Of a stretch of 64,000 nucleotides of DNA, positions 55,901-63,774 are shown piece by piece. Source of the DNA: Candidatus Kouleothrix ribensis. GTDB taxonomy: Bacteria; Chloroflexota; Chloroflexia; Chloroflexales; Roseiflexaceae. Numbering within the stretch: position 1 is the first letter of the stretch; each line of letters starts with the position of its first letter. Both the position numbers and the translations under genes were made by a program. The notes below the pieces were generated by a model. That model was not told where the DNA came from and searched no databases. It was given only the letters and a program-made list of their open reading frames with translations. The stretch lies in assembly GCA_016722075.1 (NCBI GenBank), contig JADKGW010000001.1, forward strand, positions 1,984,001-2,048,000. Reading direction: 5' to 3'.

Positions 55901-57145
55901 CGTTGGCCACCCTGTCAGCAGCGCCTCATGCACAATATCGGCCGTCTCGACCGTTCGCTCACGCCCCGCTTCCTGAACGATCTCGCGGTCGGTGCGTAAT
56001 AGGCGAGCTGTTGCCAACTCAGTGATCAGCCGCTCGCGCTGTGGGTCGCCTTGAGTCAACTCGGCGCGCGGCCGTCGCCAGCGAACGCTGCTCTGACCTT
56101 CATTCAGCGATACGCGTACAAGCGCAAGGAACAGCTCGAGTATGGCCTGCTGCTCGTCCGCAGAACGCGGCTCCTGCCGAATCCCATCATAATCTCGGAA
56201 CGTGTACACCGCGTCGGCGCGCCGCTGAATCGCATCGGCCAATCCATGGTAGGTGCCACGACGCAGTTCTCCACCTCGCCACAGATCCTCGAGCGTCACT
56301 TGGAGCAGTGGCAAGTAAGCCGCGTCGCTGGCAGCGTCGCTGGCGAGCTGCTTGACCAGTGCCGGCTCGATCTGCCTATCTGGATGGCGCACGCGGATTG
56401 GGCGCTGAATCGCATCCTGGAGCTCATCTTCAGTCATCGCGCGCACGACGACCTTGCGCTGCTCGACCGCCTCGAAGCGCGGATCGGCCACCAACTGCGG
56501 CAGGAAATCGCTGCGCATCGTAGCGATAATCCGCAGTGGACGTTCGACCTCCACCGCGTGCTCAGCCAGCAGGCTCAGCGCCTGCTCTCGCTCAACAGGA
56601 TCGGCCTGGCTGAAAAGCTCTTCAAACTGATCAATCAGGATAAGGTGGAACTTGGAAGCAAATGACTCACCGTCGCGCTCGGCATCCGCAAAAAGGCGTG
56701 CCAACGTTGTGCCTGGAAGGCGACCAGGATGATCTATCACCTGGGTCAAGACTTCCTGACCCTTACTGCGCATTTGATCATCTAAGTCAGGGAGCAGGCC
56801 AGCCCGCGCCAGCGACGACTTGCCGCTGCCGCTAGCGCCAACGATGAGCAGCAGCCGATCGCCATCAGCAGCGCTCAGTCGCTCAACCAGCGCTCGTACG
56901 ATGCGCTCGCGGCCAGCGAAGATGTCGCGATCGTTTTCGGTAAAGGCGCGCAGGCCGAGGTAGGGATTCTCCGTGCGCAGGTCAGTGACACCATAGGCGC
57001 GCTCTTCGGTGAAAAACGTGCCTTTATAAATATTGCCCTCGGCGTAGTCCCCGCCGTGGGTATTGATCACACGCTGATCAGCCCGCGCAGTATCATCCTG
57101 CCCCGGCTGAGTCGAGGGAGCTGTGTCACCAGTATCGTCGGGCAT
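52949..57145 (-). CDS. STAND ATPase with transmembrane segment and about 15 WD40 repeats
   Basis: A 1398-residue protein. Near residues 30-50 is INTHGGDYAEGNIYKGTF, matching the caspase motif. The STAND domain begins NPYLGLRAFTENDRDIFAGR, with IVGASGSGKSSLARAGLLPD (Walker A, about 83-102) and LILIDQFEELF (Walker B). A membrane helix (VALSFLTVFALIAAGSAFWF) lies near 500, followed by a coiled coil. The C-terminal half is 15-16 WD40 blades of about 45 residues, ending RVWDLT/S. Blades 10-12 are almost identical (VQVLRGHEGTI), a recent duplication. Such proteins sense ligands with WD40 and relay to proteases. The stop overlaps the caspase start. Confidence 0.88.
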   Translation of the reverse strand: MPDDTGDTAPSTQPGQDDTARADQRVINTHGGDYAEGNIYKGTFFTEERAYGVTDLRTENPYLGLRAFTENDRDIFAGRERIVRALVERLSAADGDRLLLIVGASGSGKSSLARAGLLPDLDDQMRSKGQEVLTQVIDHPGRLPGTTLARLFADAERDGESFASKFHLILIDQFEELFSQADPVEREQALSLLAEHAVEVERPLRIIATMRSDFLPQLVADPRFEAVEQRKVVVRAMTEDELQDAIQRPIRVRHPDRQIEPALVKQLASDAASDAAYLPLLQVTLEDLWRGGELRRGTYHGLADAIQRRADAVYTFRDYDGIRQEPRSADEQQAILELFLALVRVSLNEGQSSVRWRRPRAELTQGDPQRERLITELATARLLRTDREIVQEAGRERTVETADIVHEALLTGWPTLKAAIDAKRDHLRHREHFLLALDDWKANERRNDYLLSGVRLAEAEALQHDGESAVLDDVGREFYTQSLQRRETERERQMRRSRRIVVALSFLTVFALIAAGSAFWFGKVAQQREVEARDSAATAVGEQRRADSQAATAVAAQQQSAAEKQRAEKQSLIARSGMLAAQADVAGRSGWPQRALLLALEAVHTTQVGGTTSTATDDQALRNALERLGGYPLLGHTGAILTLALTADGHMLVTGSEDGTARIWDLTAANPKASVYALRGDAGGVSLLALSADGRTLVTGSENSTPRVWDLTAVDPNKTVRVLQGHERTISALALSGDGHVLVTSSVDRTIRVWDLTVPDPSAKVRILPGSEDRAPPLALSNDGRTLVIGKGDNTIWVWDLTSTDPNTSVRILRGGDNGIRVATLSVDGHTLVTASAGEYAQVWDLTITDPNKSVRDLYLGDDGARTIALSTDGGTLAIGSYGDTAWVWNLTNSDPNSTARILRDEGGSIESLALSADGRRLVTGSSGRTARVWDLNSNELISNDPVRILQGHESSIDALVLSADGETLVTGSREASARLWNLSLSESYATTRILQGRGGWASSVSLMSLSEDAQMLVAASSSHAAVWNLSAPDPNASVQVLRGHEGTIQALALSSDKRTLVTGAEDSTIRVWDLSAPDPNASVQVLRGHEGTIRALALSSDGQTLVTGAEDSTIRVWDLSAPDPNASVQVLRGHEGTIWALALSSDGRTLATAGADDSTVRVWDLTASDPNATVRVLRGHLNWIPTLLLSIDGRTLVTGSSDTTVRVWDLTAAEPENSVRVLRGHENLIVALEMSADGRTLVSGSWDNTARVWDLTLPDPNASVRILRGHEFWVTDLALSADGQTLVTGSYDDTARVWDLRIPDPSGTARIIRGGKGNTTPLVMSADGTTLFTGGNALTVLEWALDIRDMIEPACRSIGRNLSLAEWQQYFGNEPYHRICPNLPDGTGVNQSEESTP

Positions 57146-57310
57146 AGGCAGTACCTAAGTTCGGCGTTCAGCCCTCCATGAGTCGTAAAAAATAGGAGGC
57201 TCGGGGGCGCAGCCCCCAAAGAAAAACCCTCTTCCACGTCACAAATCAGTTAGGATTGCCATGTGAGTTGCGCGCGCCGATTAGACGCGATCCACGCCCA
57301 ACGTTACGGC

Positions 57311-57964
57311 TCAGGCGCGGCGTAAGCCAATGCCTGGTTCTGATGGTTCAACGATATTCTGTGCATAGGCATTGCCGATACGAGTAACCATGGCAAGCGC
57401 AACAATAGTCAGAATAATATCAAGTCCATCCGAGATAATGTAGACGATCGCCGACGCCGCATAGCTGCTCACGTTGTCTGCACGCAAGACAAGCCGAAAG
57501 GCTAGCCGCCCAAGGAAGTTCGAAATGAGCCACAGTGCCCACCACCACCCGACCAGGGCATGGTCGGTCGCTGCGTTCCTATGGCTAATATCCCAAATCT
57601 CCTTCATGGCTTGGTAGGGCTTGTAGAAATTTGCGATTGGAATGAAATACCAGCCGACCGACCAGCCTGGCGTAAACACCATTGATTCCCCTGACAGCAT
57701 CCGAAGGTTTTTGTTGCTTCTGTAGATCCATCGAAGGAATGTGATCCCAGTAATGACGGTTAAGATGAGCTGAATCAACCCAACGACGATAACCACGACG
57801 TCAGAAGGGAGTATGACCTCGTTCACATCGACGTCGGAGGACAGCGTTGAATAGGAGTAGAGGTTATAGAAATCTGTCAGAACCGCAATTGCTAAAACGC
57901 CGATGGTAATCTTCAAGAGCGCGCAAAGGGTTTTTGTCAGGGTTGCATGGGGCTTGAGATCCAT
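57311..57964 (-). CDS. DUF4328-type membrane protein
   Basis: A 217-residue protein with four or five membrane helices and the DUF4328 hallmark region FLRWIYRSNKNLRML, FTPGWSVGWYFIPIANFYKP and MKEIWDISH. Function is unknown. It lies upstream of the STAND-WD40 gene on the same strand, 165 bp away, with a GC-rich palindrome (GGGGGCGCAGCCCCC, about 57196-57210) between, so co-transcription is uncertain. Confidence 0.75.
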   Translation of the reverse strand: MDLKPHATLTKTLCALLKITIGVLAIAVLTDFYNLYSYSTLSSDVDVNEVILPSDVVVIVVGLIQLILTVITGITFLRWIYRSNKNLRMLSGESMVFTPGWSVGWYFIPIANFYKPYQAMKEIWDISHRNAATDHALVGWWWALWLISNFLGRLAFRLVLRADNVSSYAASAIVYIISDGLDIILTIVALAMVTRIGNAYAQNIVEPSEPGIGLRRA

Positions 57965-58017
57965 TGTCGCCTCTCTTGCTCGCTACACGTTGCACCTCAG
58001 CATTGCCCGCTGCTCAG

Positions 58018-58055
58018 TTGTGTACGGTTTTGCCGCGCGGCAAAACCGTACACAA
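58018..58055. repeat. Perfect 38-bp palindrome without loop
   Basis: TTGTGTACGGTTTTGCCGC at 58018-58036 is followed directly by its exact reverse complement at 58037-58055. It lies 53 bp upstream of the DUF4328 start. It could be an operator for a dimeric regulator, a cruciform or a bidirectional hairpin; TTTTG and CAAAA near the centre do not give a normal terminator. Confidence 0.9.
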
Positions 58056-58152
58056 AAATGATTGAACATCAGAGGGATCACCGCAGGCAAAATCTCGTAG
58101 GCGAACGGCCTACATACTTAACGCTGCTAACCCCATTTTTGGGACATCACAC

Positions 58153-58440
58153 TTACAAATTCATCAACTCACTTTCTACGATTAACCATCTCCCCGCCGC
58201 CTCATCCCACCGCAGCGTGTAGCTCACACGCACGCTGGCCTGCTCAGGCGCAACCGCGCCGCCCTCGCTGTGCAAATCGCCGTTTGGCTCGATAAACGGC
58301 CGCAGCGGCTCCAGCGTTAGCAACGCGGCGGCCTCGCTCCCAACGCGGTTGTAGCCCGTCAGCGTGTCGATGATCGCGGCCTCGTCAGGTGGCTGCAGCC
58401 GCGCGGTTGCCACAGCTGACTGTGACGCCACTGGCGCCAT
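58153..58440 (-). pseudogene. ARC6/IMS-like domain fragment
   Basis: A 95-residue piece with EAAIIDTLTGYNRVGSEAAA, LEPLRPFIEPNGDL and VSYTLRWDEAAGRWLIVESE, which resembles the IMS/DUF4101-type domain found at C-termini of larger membrane or kinase-like proteins. Nothing upstream in this frame makes a complete protein, so it is taken as a fragment. Confidence 0.45.
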
Positions 58441-58491
58441 GGCTGGCAGGCTTGCGCCGCCAGGCAGCGCGAGGCAAACCCAAGAGCGTTG

Positions 58492-58800
58492 TCACGATGC
58501 GCTTATCAGCCTGTTTGCGCTGTGCTTGAGCGGGTGCGTGCTCAGGCCATGCAGCCTCTGCGAGCGCCGACGCTTCAGCCGGCAGCTGCTTGGCCAGGCC
58601 GCCAGCAGCGTGGTCGGGCTGATGCCCTTGTAGAGCGGCGGCACGCAGTGCAGCTCGTCCATAGAGCGCGGCAGGCGGGTATCGTCGCGCAGGCGCGTGA
58701 ACGGGACAATCGGCAGCGCGGGGGCAGCGGCGCGAAGCTGCATACAGGTGTCGTAGCCGTCGAGGCGCGGCAGAGTGTACTGAGCGTCAAAGTGGGTGTC
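58492..58800 (-). pseudogene. Response-regulator receiver remnant
   Basis: One minus frame reads LPRLDGYDTCMQLRAAAPAL and PIVPFTRLRDDTRLP followed by VPPLYKGISPTTLLAAW, the pattern of the second half of a receiver domain (P-x-x-D-G-Y and the K-G-(I)S-P end). The phosphoacceptor half and any output domain are absent or shifted. Low confidence because the domain is incomplete. Confidence 0.35.
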
Positions 58801-59023
58801 AAGCGCTCCGGGAGCCGCAATTTGGTGCCGCTGGCGCGCTGTCTGCTGCGATGTGCGATGAATCGATTTGAGTGCGAAAAGTGACCGGGCGCACGTTCTT
58901 CATGCGCGCAAATCGAGCGTGCTATACTCTACATACACATCTGCCGTTCTTGGGCCAGTTCAGTTCTGCACAAGCGCACCGCTTGAGTATTGGGACAGCA
59001 AGAGCCTTTGTTTGAGGAACTAC

Positions 59024-59671
59024 ATGGCACAATCCGATTCTTCCCACGAACACCAGACGCGTCCGATTATTCAACATACAACTGGTGGTATCAGCTTGGG
59101 CGCGTACAAGCGCATCGAGCAGATGGGTGATCTAGTTGCGGGCAACAAGATTTCGATTGTCGTCTACACCGGCCCAGCTCAGCCACCCGACCATGCAGCT
59201 CGTCAGGTGTTCGAACATGCCTATCGTAGCGAGATTATCGCGCGCTACGCTGTTTGGCGCGAGCGCTATGTTCGGCTGCCAATGCAGGCCACCGTACGCG
59301 AAGACACTGGCGCGGTATCAGGCCCGTTCTTCGAGCGCGAGGATTTCGTATTCGCAGCGCTAAGCGCCCGGCTTATCTCAGCATCAGCTGGAATTGCCGC
59401 GCCCCCGGCCGTTCCCCTCTGCGTGAAGGGCTACAACGCTATCGTGATTTGCTGCTGCTTGGACCGCCTGTCGCGGAGGTGCTTGGAACTATGCTCGATG
59501 GCTCGCCCGGTGCGCGTCCCGTGTTCTCCATCTTCCGTCGGCCCGCGCCAGCAGTCTCGGCCTGCGGTTGGTTGCCACACTCACGCCCTCTGCATAGCAC
59601 TTCCAGAGCCATGTTCCCTACGGGTGGCTAGAGGTTGTTCTAGCCGCCCAGTGCCGAAACAGTTATGGTGA
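59024..59671 (+). pseudogene. Decayed NACHT-type sensor with adaptor motif
   Basis: It starts MAQSDSSHEHQTRPIIQHTT with TGAGGAAC upstream and carries GGISLGAYKRIEQMGDLVAG followed by NKI, the same motif as its neighbours. The region preceding a NACHT domain follows (YRSEIIARYAVWRERYVRLP). Near 59390 the meaningful frame shifts to one reading GLQRYRDLLLLGPPVAEVLG, a Walker A-like start without GKT. The rest is missing. Probably a dead paralogue of the NACHT-FGE genes. Confidence 0.6.
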
Positions 59672-59686
59672 AAGGACTGACTGCGA

Positions 59687-60757
59687 ATGCATACCGAACA
59701 TGCCGCCAAGCTGGTCGCCGGCGCTCTGCTCGTGGGAGCGAGCCTACTGAGCGGCAATGCTGCGCTGATCACGGCCGCAGGCGGGGTCGGCGTGAATTGG
59801 AGCTCGGAGGCGCTTGGCGAGCTGTGGCGCACGGCTCTGCCGCTGGCTCGGCCTGACACACCACTTGTACAGGCGTACGAGCGCGCGCTGCGGCGCGCTG
59901 TAACGGAGCTGCGGCGCCAGTACCAGGTTGAATACGGGAAGCAGGCCGGCTCTCAGGCGTTTGCACTCGTCAGCGAATGCTCATCAGTCGTGGCCCAGGC
60001 CGAATACCCCAACGGTATCTCAGGTGCGATGGGCATCCAGCAGGCGTTGGTGAGCAACCTCGACGCGCTGCTGTACGGCCACGATGCGCGCCAGGTCGCG
60101 TGGATCAAGGAGCGCCTACTCGCACAGGCAGCGCTGGCATTTCAGCACGAGCTGGCCAGCGACCCGGTGGCCTGGCGATTGTTCCACGGCTGGCTGATCC
60201 AGCAGATCAGCAACGCAACCGTTGCACTCAGTCAGGCGCTGCGCGACCTGCCGCGCGTGCTGGGCGCCCTGCGCGACACCGATCAGCTGCTCGCCGCGAT
60301 CGACGACATCACCGAGCGCCTGGAGGCTACCATCGCCGGGCTGCGCGACGAGATGCGGCGGATCGCGGCGAGCGGCGTGCCGGGAGCCAGCCCGACGCGC
60401 TCGCATCAGCAGACGATCGGCGACAATGCGCACGTGAGCACAGCCATCAGCGGTGATGTGCATGGCAACATCACGAGCAGCCAGCATTTTGGTGGGGTCA
60501 ACCTCGGCAGCGGTAACACGATTGAAAGTATGGGCGATGTGGTTGCCGGCAATAAAATCGTGTACTCAGGCCGGCCTGACCCGCCGCTGACTCATGGCAG
60601 CTCACTCCAGCAGCAGCTCGACGCGCACCGGGCGCGGATGGGCATACTCGAGCACCAGCGCGCGATCTTCGGCTTCAACACTCGCCCCGAAATCATCCTG
60701 GAGATCGAGGCGATCCGCGCCGAGATCGACCGGCTTGAAAGTTTACTCAGAACATAG
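59687..60757 (+). CDS. Helical adaptor-like protein with shared Gly/Asn motifs
   Basis: A 356-residue protein. The N-terminus has a hydrophobic helix (KLVAGALLVGASLLSGNAAL), and residues about 60-235 are helical without recognised enzymatic motifs. About 240-290 carries QQTIGDNAHVSTAISGDVHG then FGGVNLGSGNTIESMGDVVA and GNKI, near copies of two motifs in the caspase. The C-terminus is a coiled coil (ILEIEAIRAEIDRLESLLRT). No catalytic site is seen, so a membrane-linked adaptor or pore-type effector is the best guess. It precedes the third NACHT-FGE gene by 76 bp. Confidence 0.6.
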   Translation: MHTEHAAKLVAGALLVGASLLSGNAALITAAGGVGVNWSSEALGELWRTALPLARPDTPLVQAYERALRRAVTELRRQYQVEYGKQAGSQAFALVSECSSVVAQAEYPNGISGAMGIQQALVSNLDALLYGHDARQVAWIKERLLAQAALAFQHELASDPVAWRLFHGWLIQQISNATVALSQALRDLPRVLGALRDTDQLLAAIDDITERLEATIAGLRDEMRRIAASGVPGASPTRSHQQTIGDNAHVSTAISGDVHGNITSSQHFGGVNLGSGNTIESMGDVVAGNKIVYSGRPDPPLTHGSSLQQQLDAHRARMGILEHQRAIFGFNTRPEIILEIEAIRAEIDRLESLLRT

Positions 60758-60833
60758 CTCACGCCCACCGTTTCGGCATCGGACCAGCAGCGAGAACGGG
60801 TTGCCGCGCCGGCGCTGTATGAAGGCACCAGAT

Positions 60834-63677
60834 ATGACCGAATCTCTGAATGATCAGATTGTTCGCATCGAAGCCGAGATCGCCAAGCTCAAGCAGGCGA
60901 TCGCATTGCTTGCGGCCTTGCCCACGGCGCAGCACTCCCTTCAAGAGCAGCTCGTAACCGCCGAACGCACGCTGGCCGGACTACAAAGCCAGTCTGGTGG
61001 TGCGAATCTCGGGCAGGGCAACCAAATCGGCCAGACCGGCGATATTATTGGCGGCAACAAGATCATATACACCACACCGCCTGGAGATGACCCGACAAGC
61101 CTGGTGCGGCGCTACCTGGCCGGTGTCATCCGTGAGACCCGCCGGCTGACGTATGTCGACGCTGACAGCGCCGACGCCGAGCAGGCACCGCTCGCACTCG
61201 ACCAGATCTATATTCGGCTCGAGGTCGCGGCGCAGGTAGGCGCGGATGGCAAGCCGCTTGGCCAGGCACAGCGACGCGAGCGTGCAAAGCCCGAGCCAGT
61301 ACGCCAGATGACTGCGCTCGAAGCGCTCGGGTACCATGGCCGGCTCGTGCTGCTCGGCTCGCCTGGCAGCGGCAAGAGCACCTTCGCGCGCCACCTGGCG
61401 TACTGTCTGGCCCGCGCCGGATGCGGCGAGGCTCGCCTCGAGCTGCTCGCGCCCGATTGGCGGCGCGGCGCGCTGACGCCGATCTGGGTTGAACTTAGCC
61501 CGTTTGCCGACTGGCTGAGCCAGTCCGACACAGGTCAGAGCCCGGGCGAACTGCTGTGGGCCTACCTCGCAGCACAGCACAGCCCGGCGCTGGCGGCCGA
61601 GCTGCGCCGCCGGCTCGAAAGCGATACGGCGGTGTTGCTGCTCGACGGGTTCGATGAGGTGCCAGCCGGACAGCTGCTTGCCCGCGTGCGCGCCGCGATC
61701 GAGGCGCTGACGGCAACGCGCTCGCCTTCGACGGCGCTGCTGACTTGCCGGGTGCTCGACTATGCCGAGCCGCGCCGGGCGCTACGCGGCTGGCCGACCG
61801 AAACCTTGCTGCCGTTCTCCAGTGAGCTTCAGCATGCCTTTATTGCCGGCTGGTTCGGCACGCTCGAGCGCGAGGGGCGCACACTCCAAGGCAGCGCCGC
61901 CGAGCTAACCGAACGGCTCCAGCGCGCAGTGCGTGAGAAGGCCGACCTACAGCGGCTGGCCGGCAACCCACTACTGCTCACCATGATGGCCACGCTACAA
62001 GGCGCGCGCGGCGAGCTGCCCGACAAGCGCGTTGAGCTATACGAGCAGTGCCTCGACCAGCTGCTGCGGCGCTGGCGCCGCCGCCCTGGCCGGCCCGATC
62101 TAGAGGGCTTTCTGGGCATTGAAGACTGGTCGCGTGCCGACACCGACCGCCTGCTCGACCACCTGGGCTATGCGGCCGAAAGCAAGAAGAGCGACGACGC
62201 TGCCGACGATGACGACACAGGCCAGACCGGCAGCGCGCACCTGACACGCCGGGGGCTGATCGACGCGGCCGAGGGCGTGTTCGCCAAACATGTATCGAAC
62301 CCGCTGAGCTATGCCGAGCGGCTATGCGAGTACATCGACACCTATGGCAGCAATGGAATCGTGCAAAAGCATGGACCAGACCACTACCGCTTCCCACACC
62401 GCACGTTTCGCGAGTTCCTGGCTGCGCGCCGGCTGATCAGCAACCACGCCTGGCCCGATGAGCCAAAGCTGACGCAGCGGCTAGTGACCCGCGCCACCAG
62501 CCCGCAGTGGCACGAGGCGCTGCTGCTGGCCGCCAGCCTGCTCGTAGTCAAGAGTACCGCCGATAGCCTGGCTATGGTCGTGCGCAAGTTGCTGGAAGTC
62601 AGAGCCGGCTCGCGAGCATGGGCAGCCAATATTATCGCCGCCGGCGAACTACTGGCGCAGACTGAGCGACGCGAGCTGGAGGGCTTTGGCGAGGCGCGTG
62701 TGTGGGATGACACAATCGCGGCGCTGATCCGCCTGCTCGACCAGGCCAAGCAAACCAGGCCGCGCTACGATACCGCAACGCGGGTGCGCGCCGGCCTCGC
62801 GCTAGGCCAGTTAGGCGACTTGCGGGCCGGCATCTGTACACTGAATCCAGATTGGTGCGATGTGCCAAAGGGCGAGTTCCTGCTAGGCAGTACCGGCGCG
62901 GATGCAGATGCCGATGATGATGAAAAGCCACAGCGCAACGTATGGCTGCCTGACTTCCGCATCAGCCGCTACCCGGTGACTAATGCGCAGTGGCGTGCAT
63001 TCCTCGATGCCGGTGGATATCGCGAGCGCCAATGGTGGAGCGACGCTGGATGGCAGGCCAAGGAGCAGGGCGGATGGTCCGAGCCGGCGTTGTGGGACGA
63101 CCCGCGCTTCAACGGCGCGAACCAGCCGGTGGTCGGCGTCTCGTGGTACGAGGCGACCGCGTTCTGCCGCTGGCTCTCGGCCGAGCTTGGCTATGCGGTG
63201 AGGTTGCCGAGCGAAGCCGAGTGGGAAAAGGCCGCACGTGGCACCGATGGGCGCATCTACCCCTGGGGCAATGCGTGGGAGGACAACGCCTCGAATGCCG
63301 GCGAAAACAGCCTCGATCGGCCAGCCCCGGTTGGCTGTTTCCCACATGATCGCAGCGAGTATGGCCTTATGGATCTGAGCGGTAACATCAGCGAATGGAC
63401 GGCGACGCCCTGGCGGGATCGATATGATGCGCTGAATGGCACGACAGTCGAGCTGTGGGGGCGGCTGATTGCGCAATCCGAAGCGGAAGATGCAGGTGAT
63501 GTAGATCTTGCTGACCGTGCTGAGACTGCCGAGGAGGAAAGGCATACTATTCGCGGAGGCGCGTGGAACCTCAATCGGTGGAATGCCCGGTGCGCGGACC
63601 GCGACCACTATCATCCGTCGTCCCGCTTCAACGATCTGGGCTTGCGGGTGGTTGCCGCCCTCACGCCCGCTGAGTAG
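60834..63677 (+). CDS. NACHT ATPase with C-terminal FGE-sulfatase (lectin-like) domain, copy 3
   Basis: About 947 residues from ATG 60834 (an ATG at 60819 is also in frame); anything before 60757 lies in the upstream gene. It has a coiled coil (1-52), motif GGANLGQGNQIGQTGDIIGG plus NKI (55-78), NACHT with VLLGSPGSGKSTFARHLAY near 175 and AVLLLDGFDEVP near 265, PHRTFREFLAARR, then an FGE domain from about 665 (GEFLLGSTGAD, SRYPVTNAQW, VVGVSWYEATAFCRWL, LPSEAEWEKAARG, LSGNISEW). The end RGGAWNLNRWNARCADRD is a DGR-type variable tail. The reverse transcriptase starts 98 bp downstream, making this the local DGR target. Confidence 0.88.
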   Translation: MTESLNDQIVRIEAEIAKLKQAIALLAALPTAQHSLQEQLVTAERTLAGLQSQSGGANLGQGNQIGQTGDIIGGNKIIYTTPPGDDPTSLVRRYLAGVIRETRRLTYVDADSADAEQAPLALDQIYIRLEVAAQVGADGKPLGQAQRRERAKPEPVRQMTALEALGYHGRLVLLGSPGSGKSTFARHLAYCLARAGCGEARLELLAPDWRRGALTPIWVELSPFADWLSQSDTGQSPGELLWAYLAAQHSPALAAELRRRLESDTAVLLLDGFDEVPAGQLLARVRAAIEALTATRSPSTALLTCRVLDYAEPRRALRGWPTETLLPFSSELQHAFIAGWFGTLEREGRTLQGSAAELTERLQRAVREKADLQRLAGNPLLLTMMATLQGARGELPDKRVELYEQCLDQLLRRWRRRPGRPDLEGFLGIEDWSRADTDRLLDHLGYAAESKKSDDAADDDDTGQTGSAHLTRRGLIDAAEGVFAKHVSNPLSYAERLCEYIDTYGSNGIVQKHGPDHYRFPHRTFREFLAARRLISNHAWPDEPKLTQRLVTRATSPQWHEALLLAASLLVVKSTADSLAMVVRKLLEVRAGSRAWAANIIAAGELLAQTERRELEGFGEARVWDDTIAALIRLLDQAKQTRPRYDTATRVRAGLALGQLGDLRAGICTLNPDWCDVPKGEFLLGSTGADADADDDEKPQRNVWLPDFRISRYPVTNAQWRAFLDAGGYRERQWWSDAGWQAKEQGGWSEPALWDDPRFNGANQPVVGVSWYEATAFCRWLSAELGYAVRLPSEAEWEKAARGTDGRIYPWGNAWEDNASNAGENSLDRPAPVGCFPHDRSEYGLMDLSGNISEWTATPWRDRYDALNGTTVELWGRLIAQSEAEDAGDVDLADRAETAEEERHTIRGGAWNLNRWNARCADRDHYHPSSRFNDLGLRVVAALTPAE
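63552..63674 (+). other. DGR-type variable region, copy 3 (VR3)
   Basis: The C-terminal segment reads RGGAWNLNRWNARCADRDHY then HPSSRFNDLGLRVV. Its spacing (GG-x-W, three variable, R, two variable, ARCA, variable, R, four variable, P, two variable, R, three variable, xGxRVV) is the standard layout of DGR target tails, in which variable residues arise from AAC codons of a template. No second copy of this sequence exists in the window. Confidence 0.65.
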
Positions 63678-63707
63678 CGCTGCTGGCTGCTGGTTTCGGA
63701 AGGGGGT

Positions 63708-63744
63708 CTGGGGGAAGCCTTTCCCCCAGCCGCGCGTAGCGCGG
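63708..63744 (+). repeat. Two consecutive hairpins between VR3 and the reverse transcriptase
   Basis: CTGGGGGAA (63708-63716) pairs with TTCCCCCAG (63721-63729) around GCCT; CCGCG (63730-63734) pairs with CGCGG (63740-63744) around CGTAG. DGR target genes are known to carry a GC-rich hairpin just after the variable region that assists mutagenic homing. A transcription terminator is the alternative. Confidence 0.55.
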
Positions 63745-63774
63745 AATCGCAAATTTTCGTATTGTTGAGCGAGT

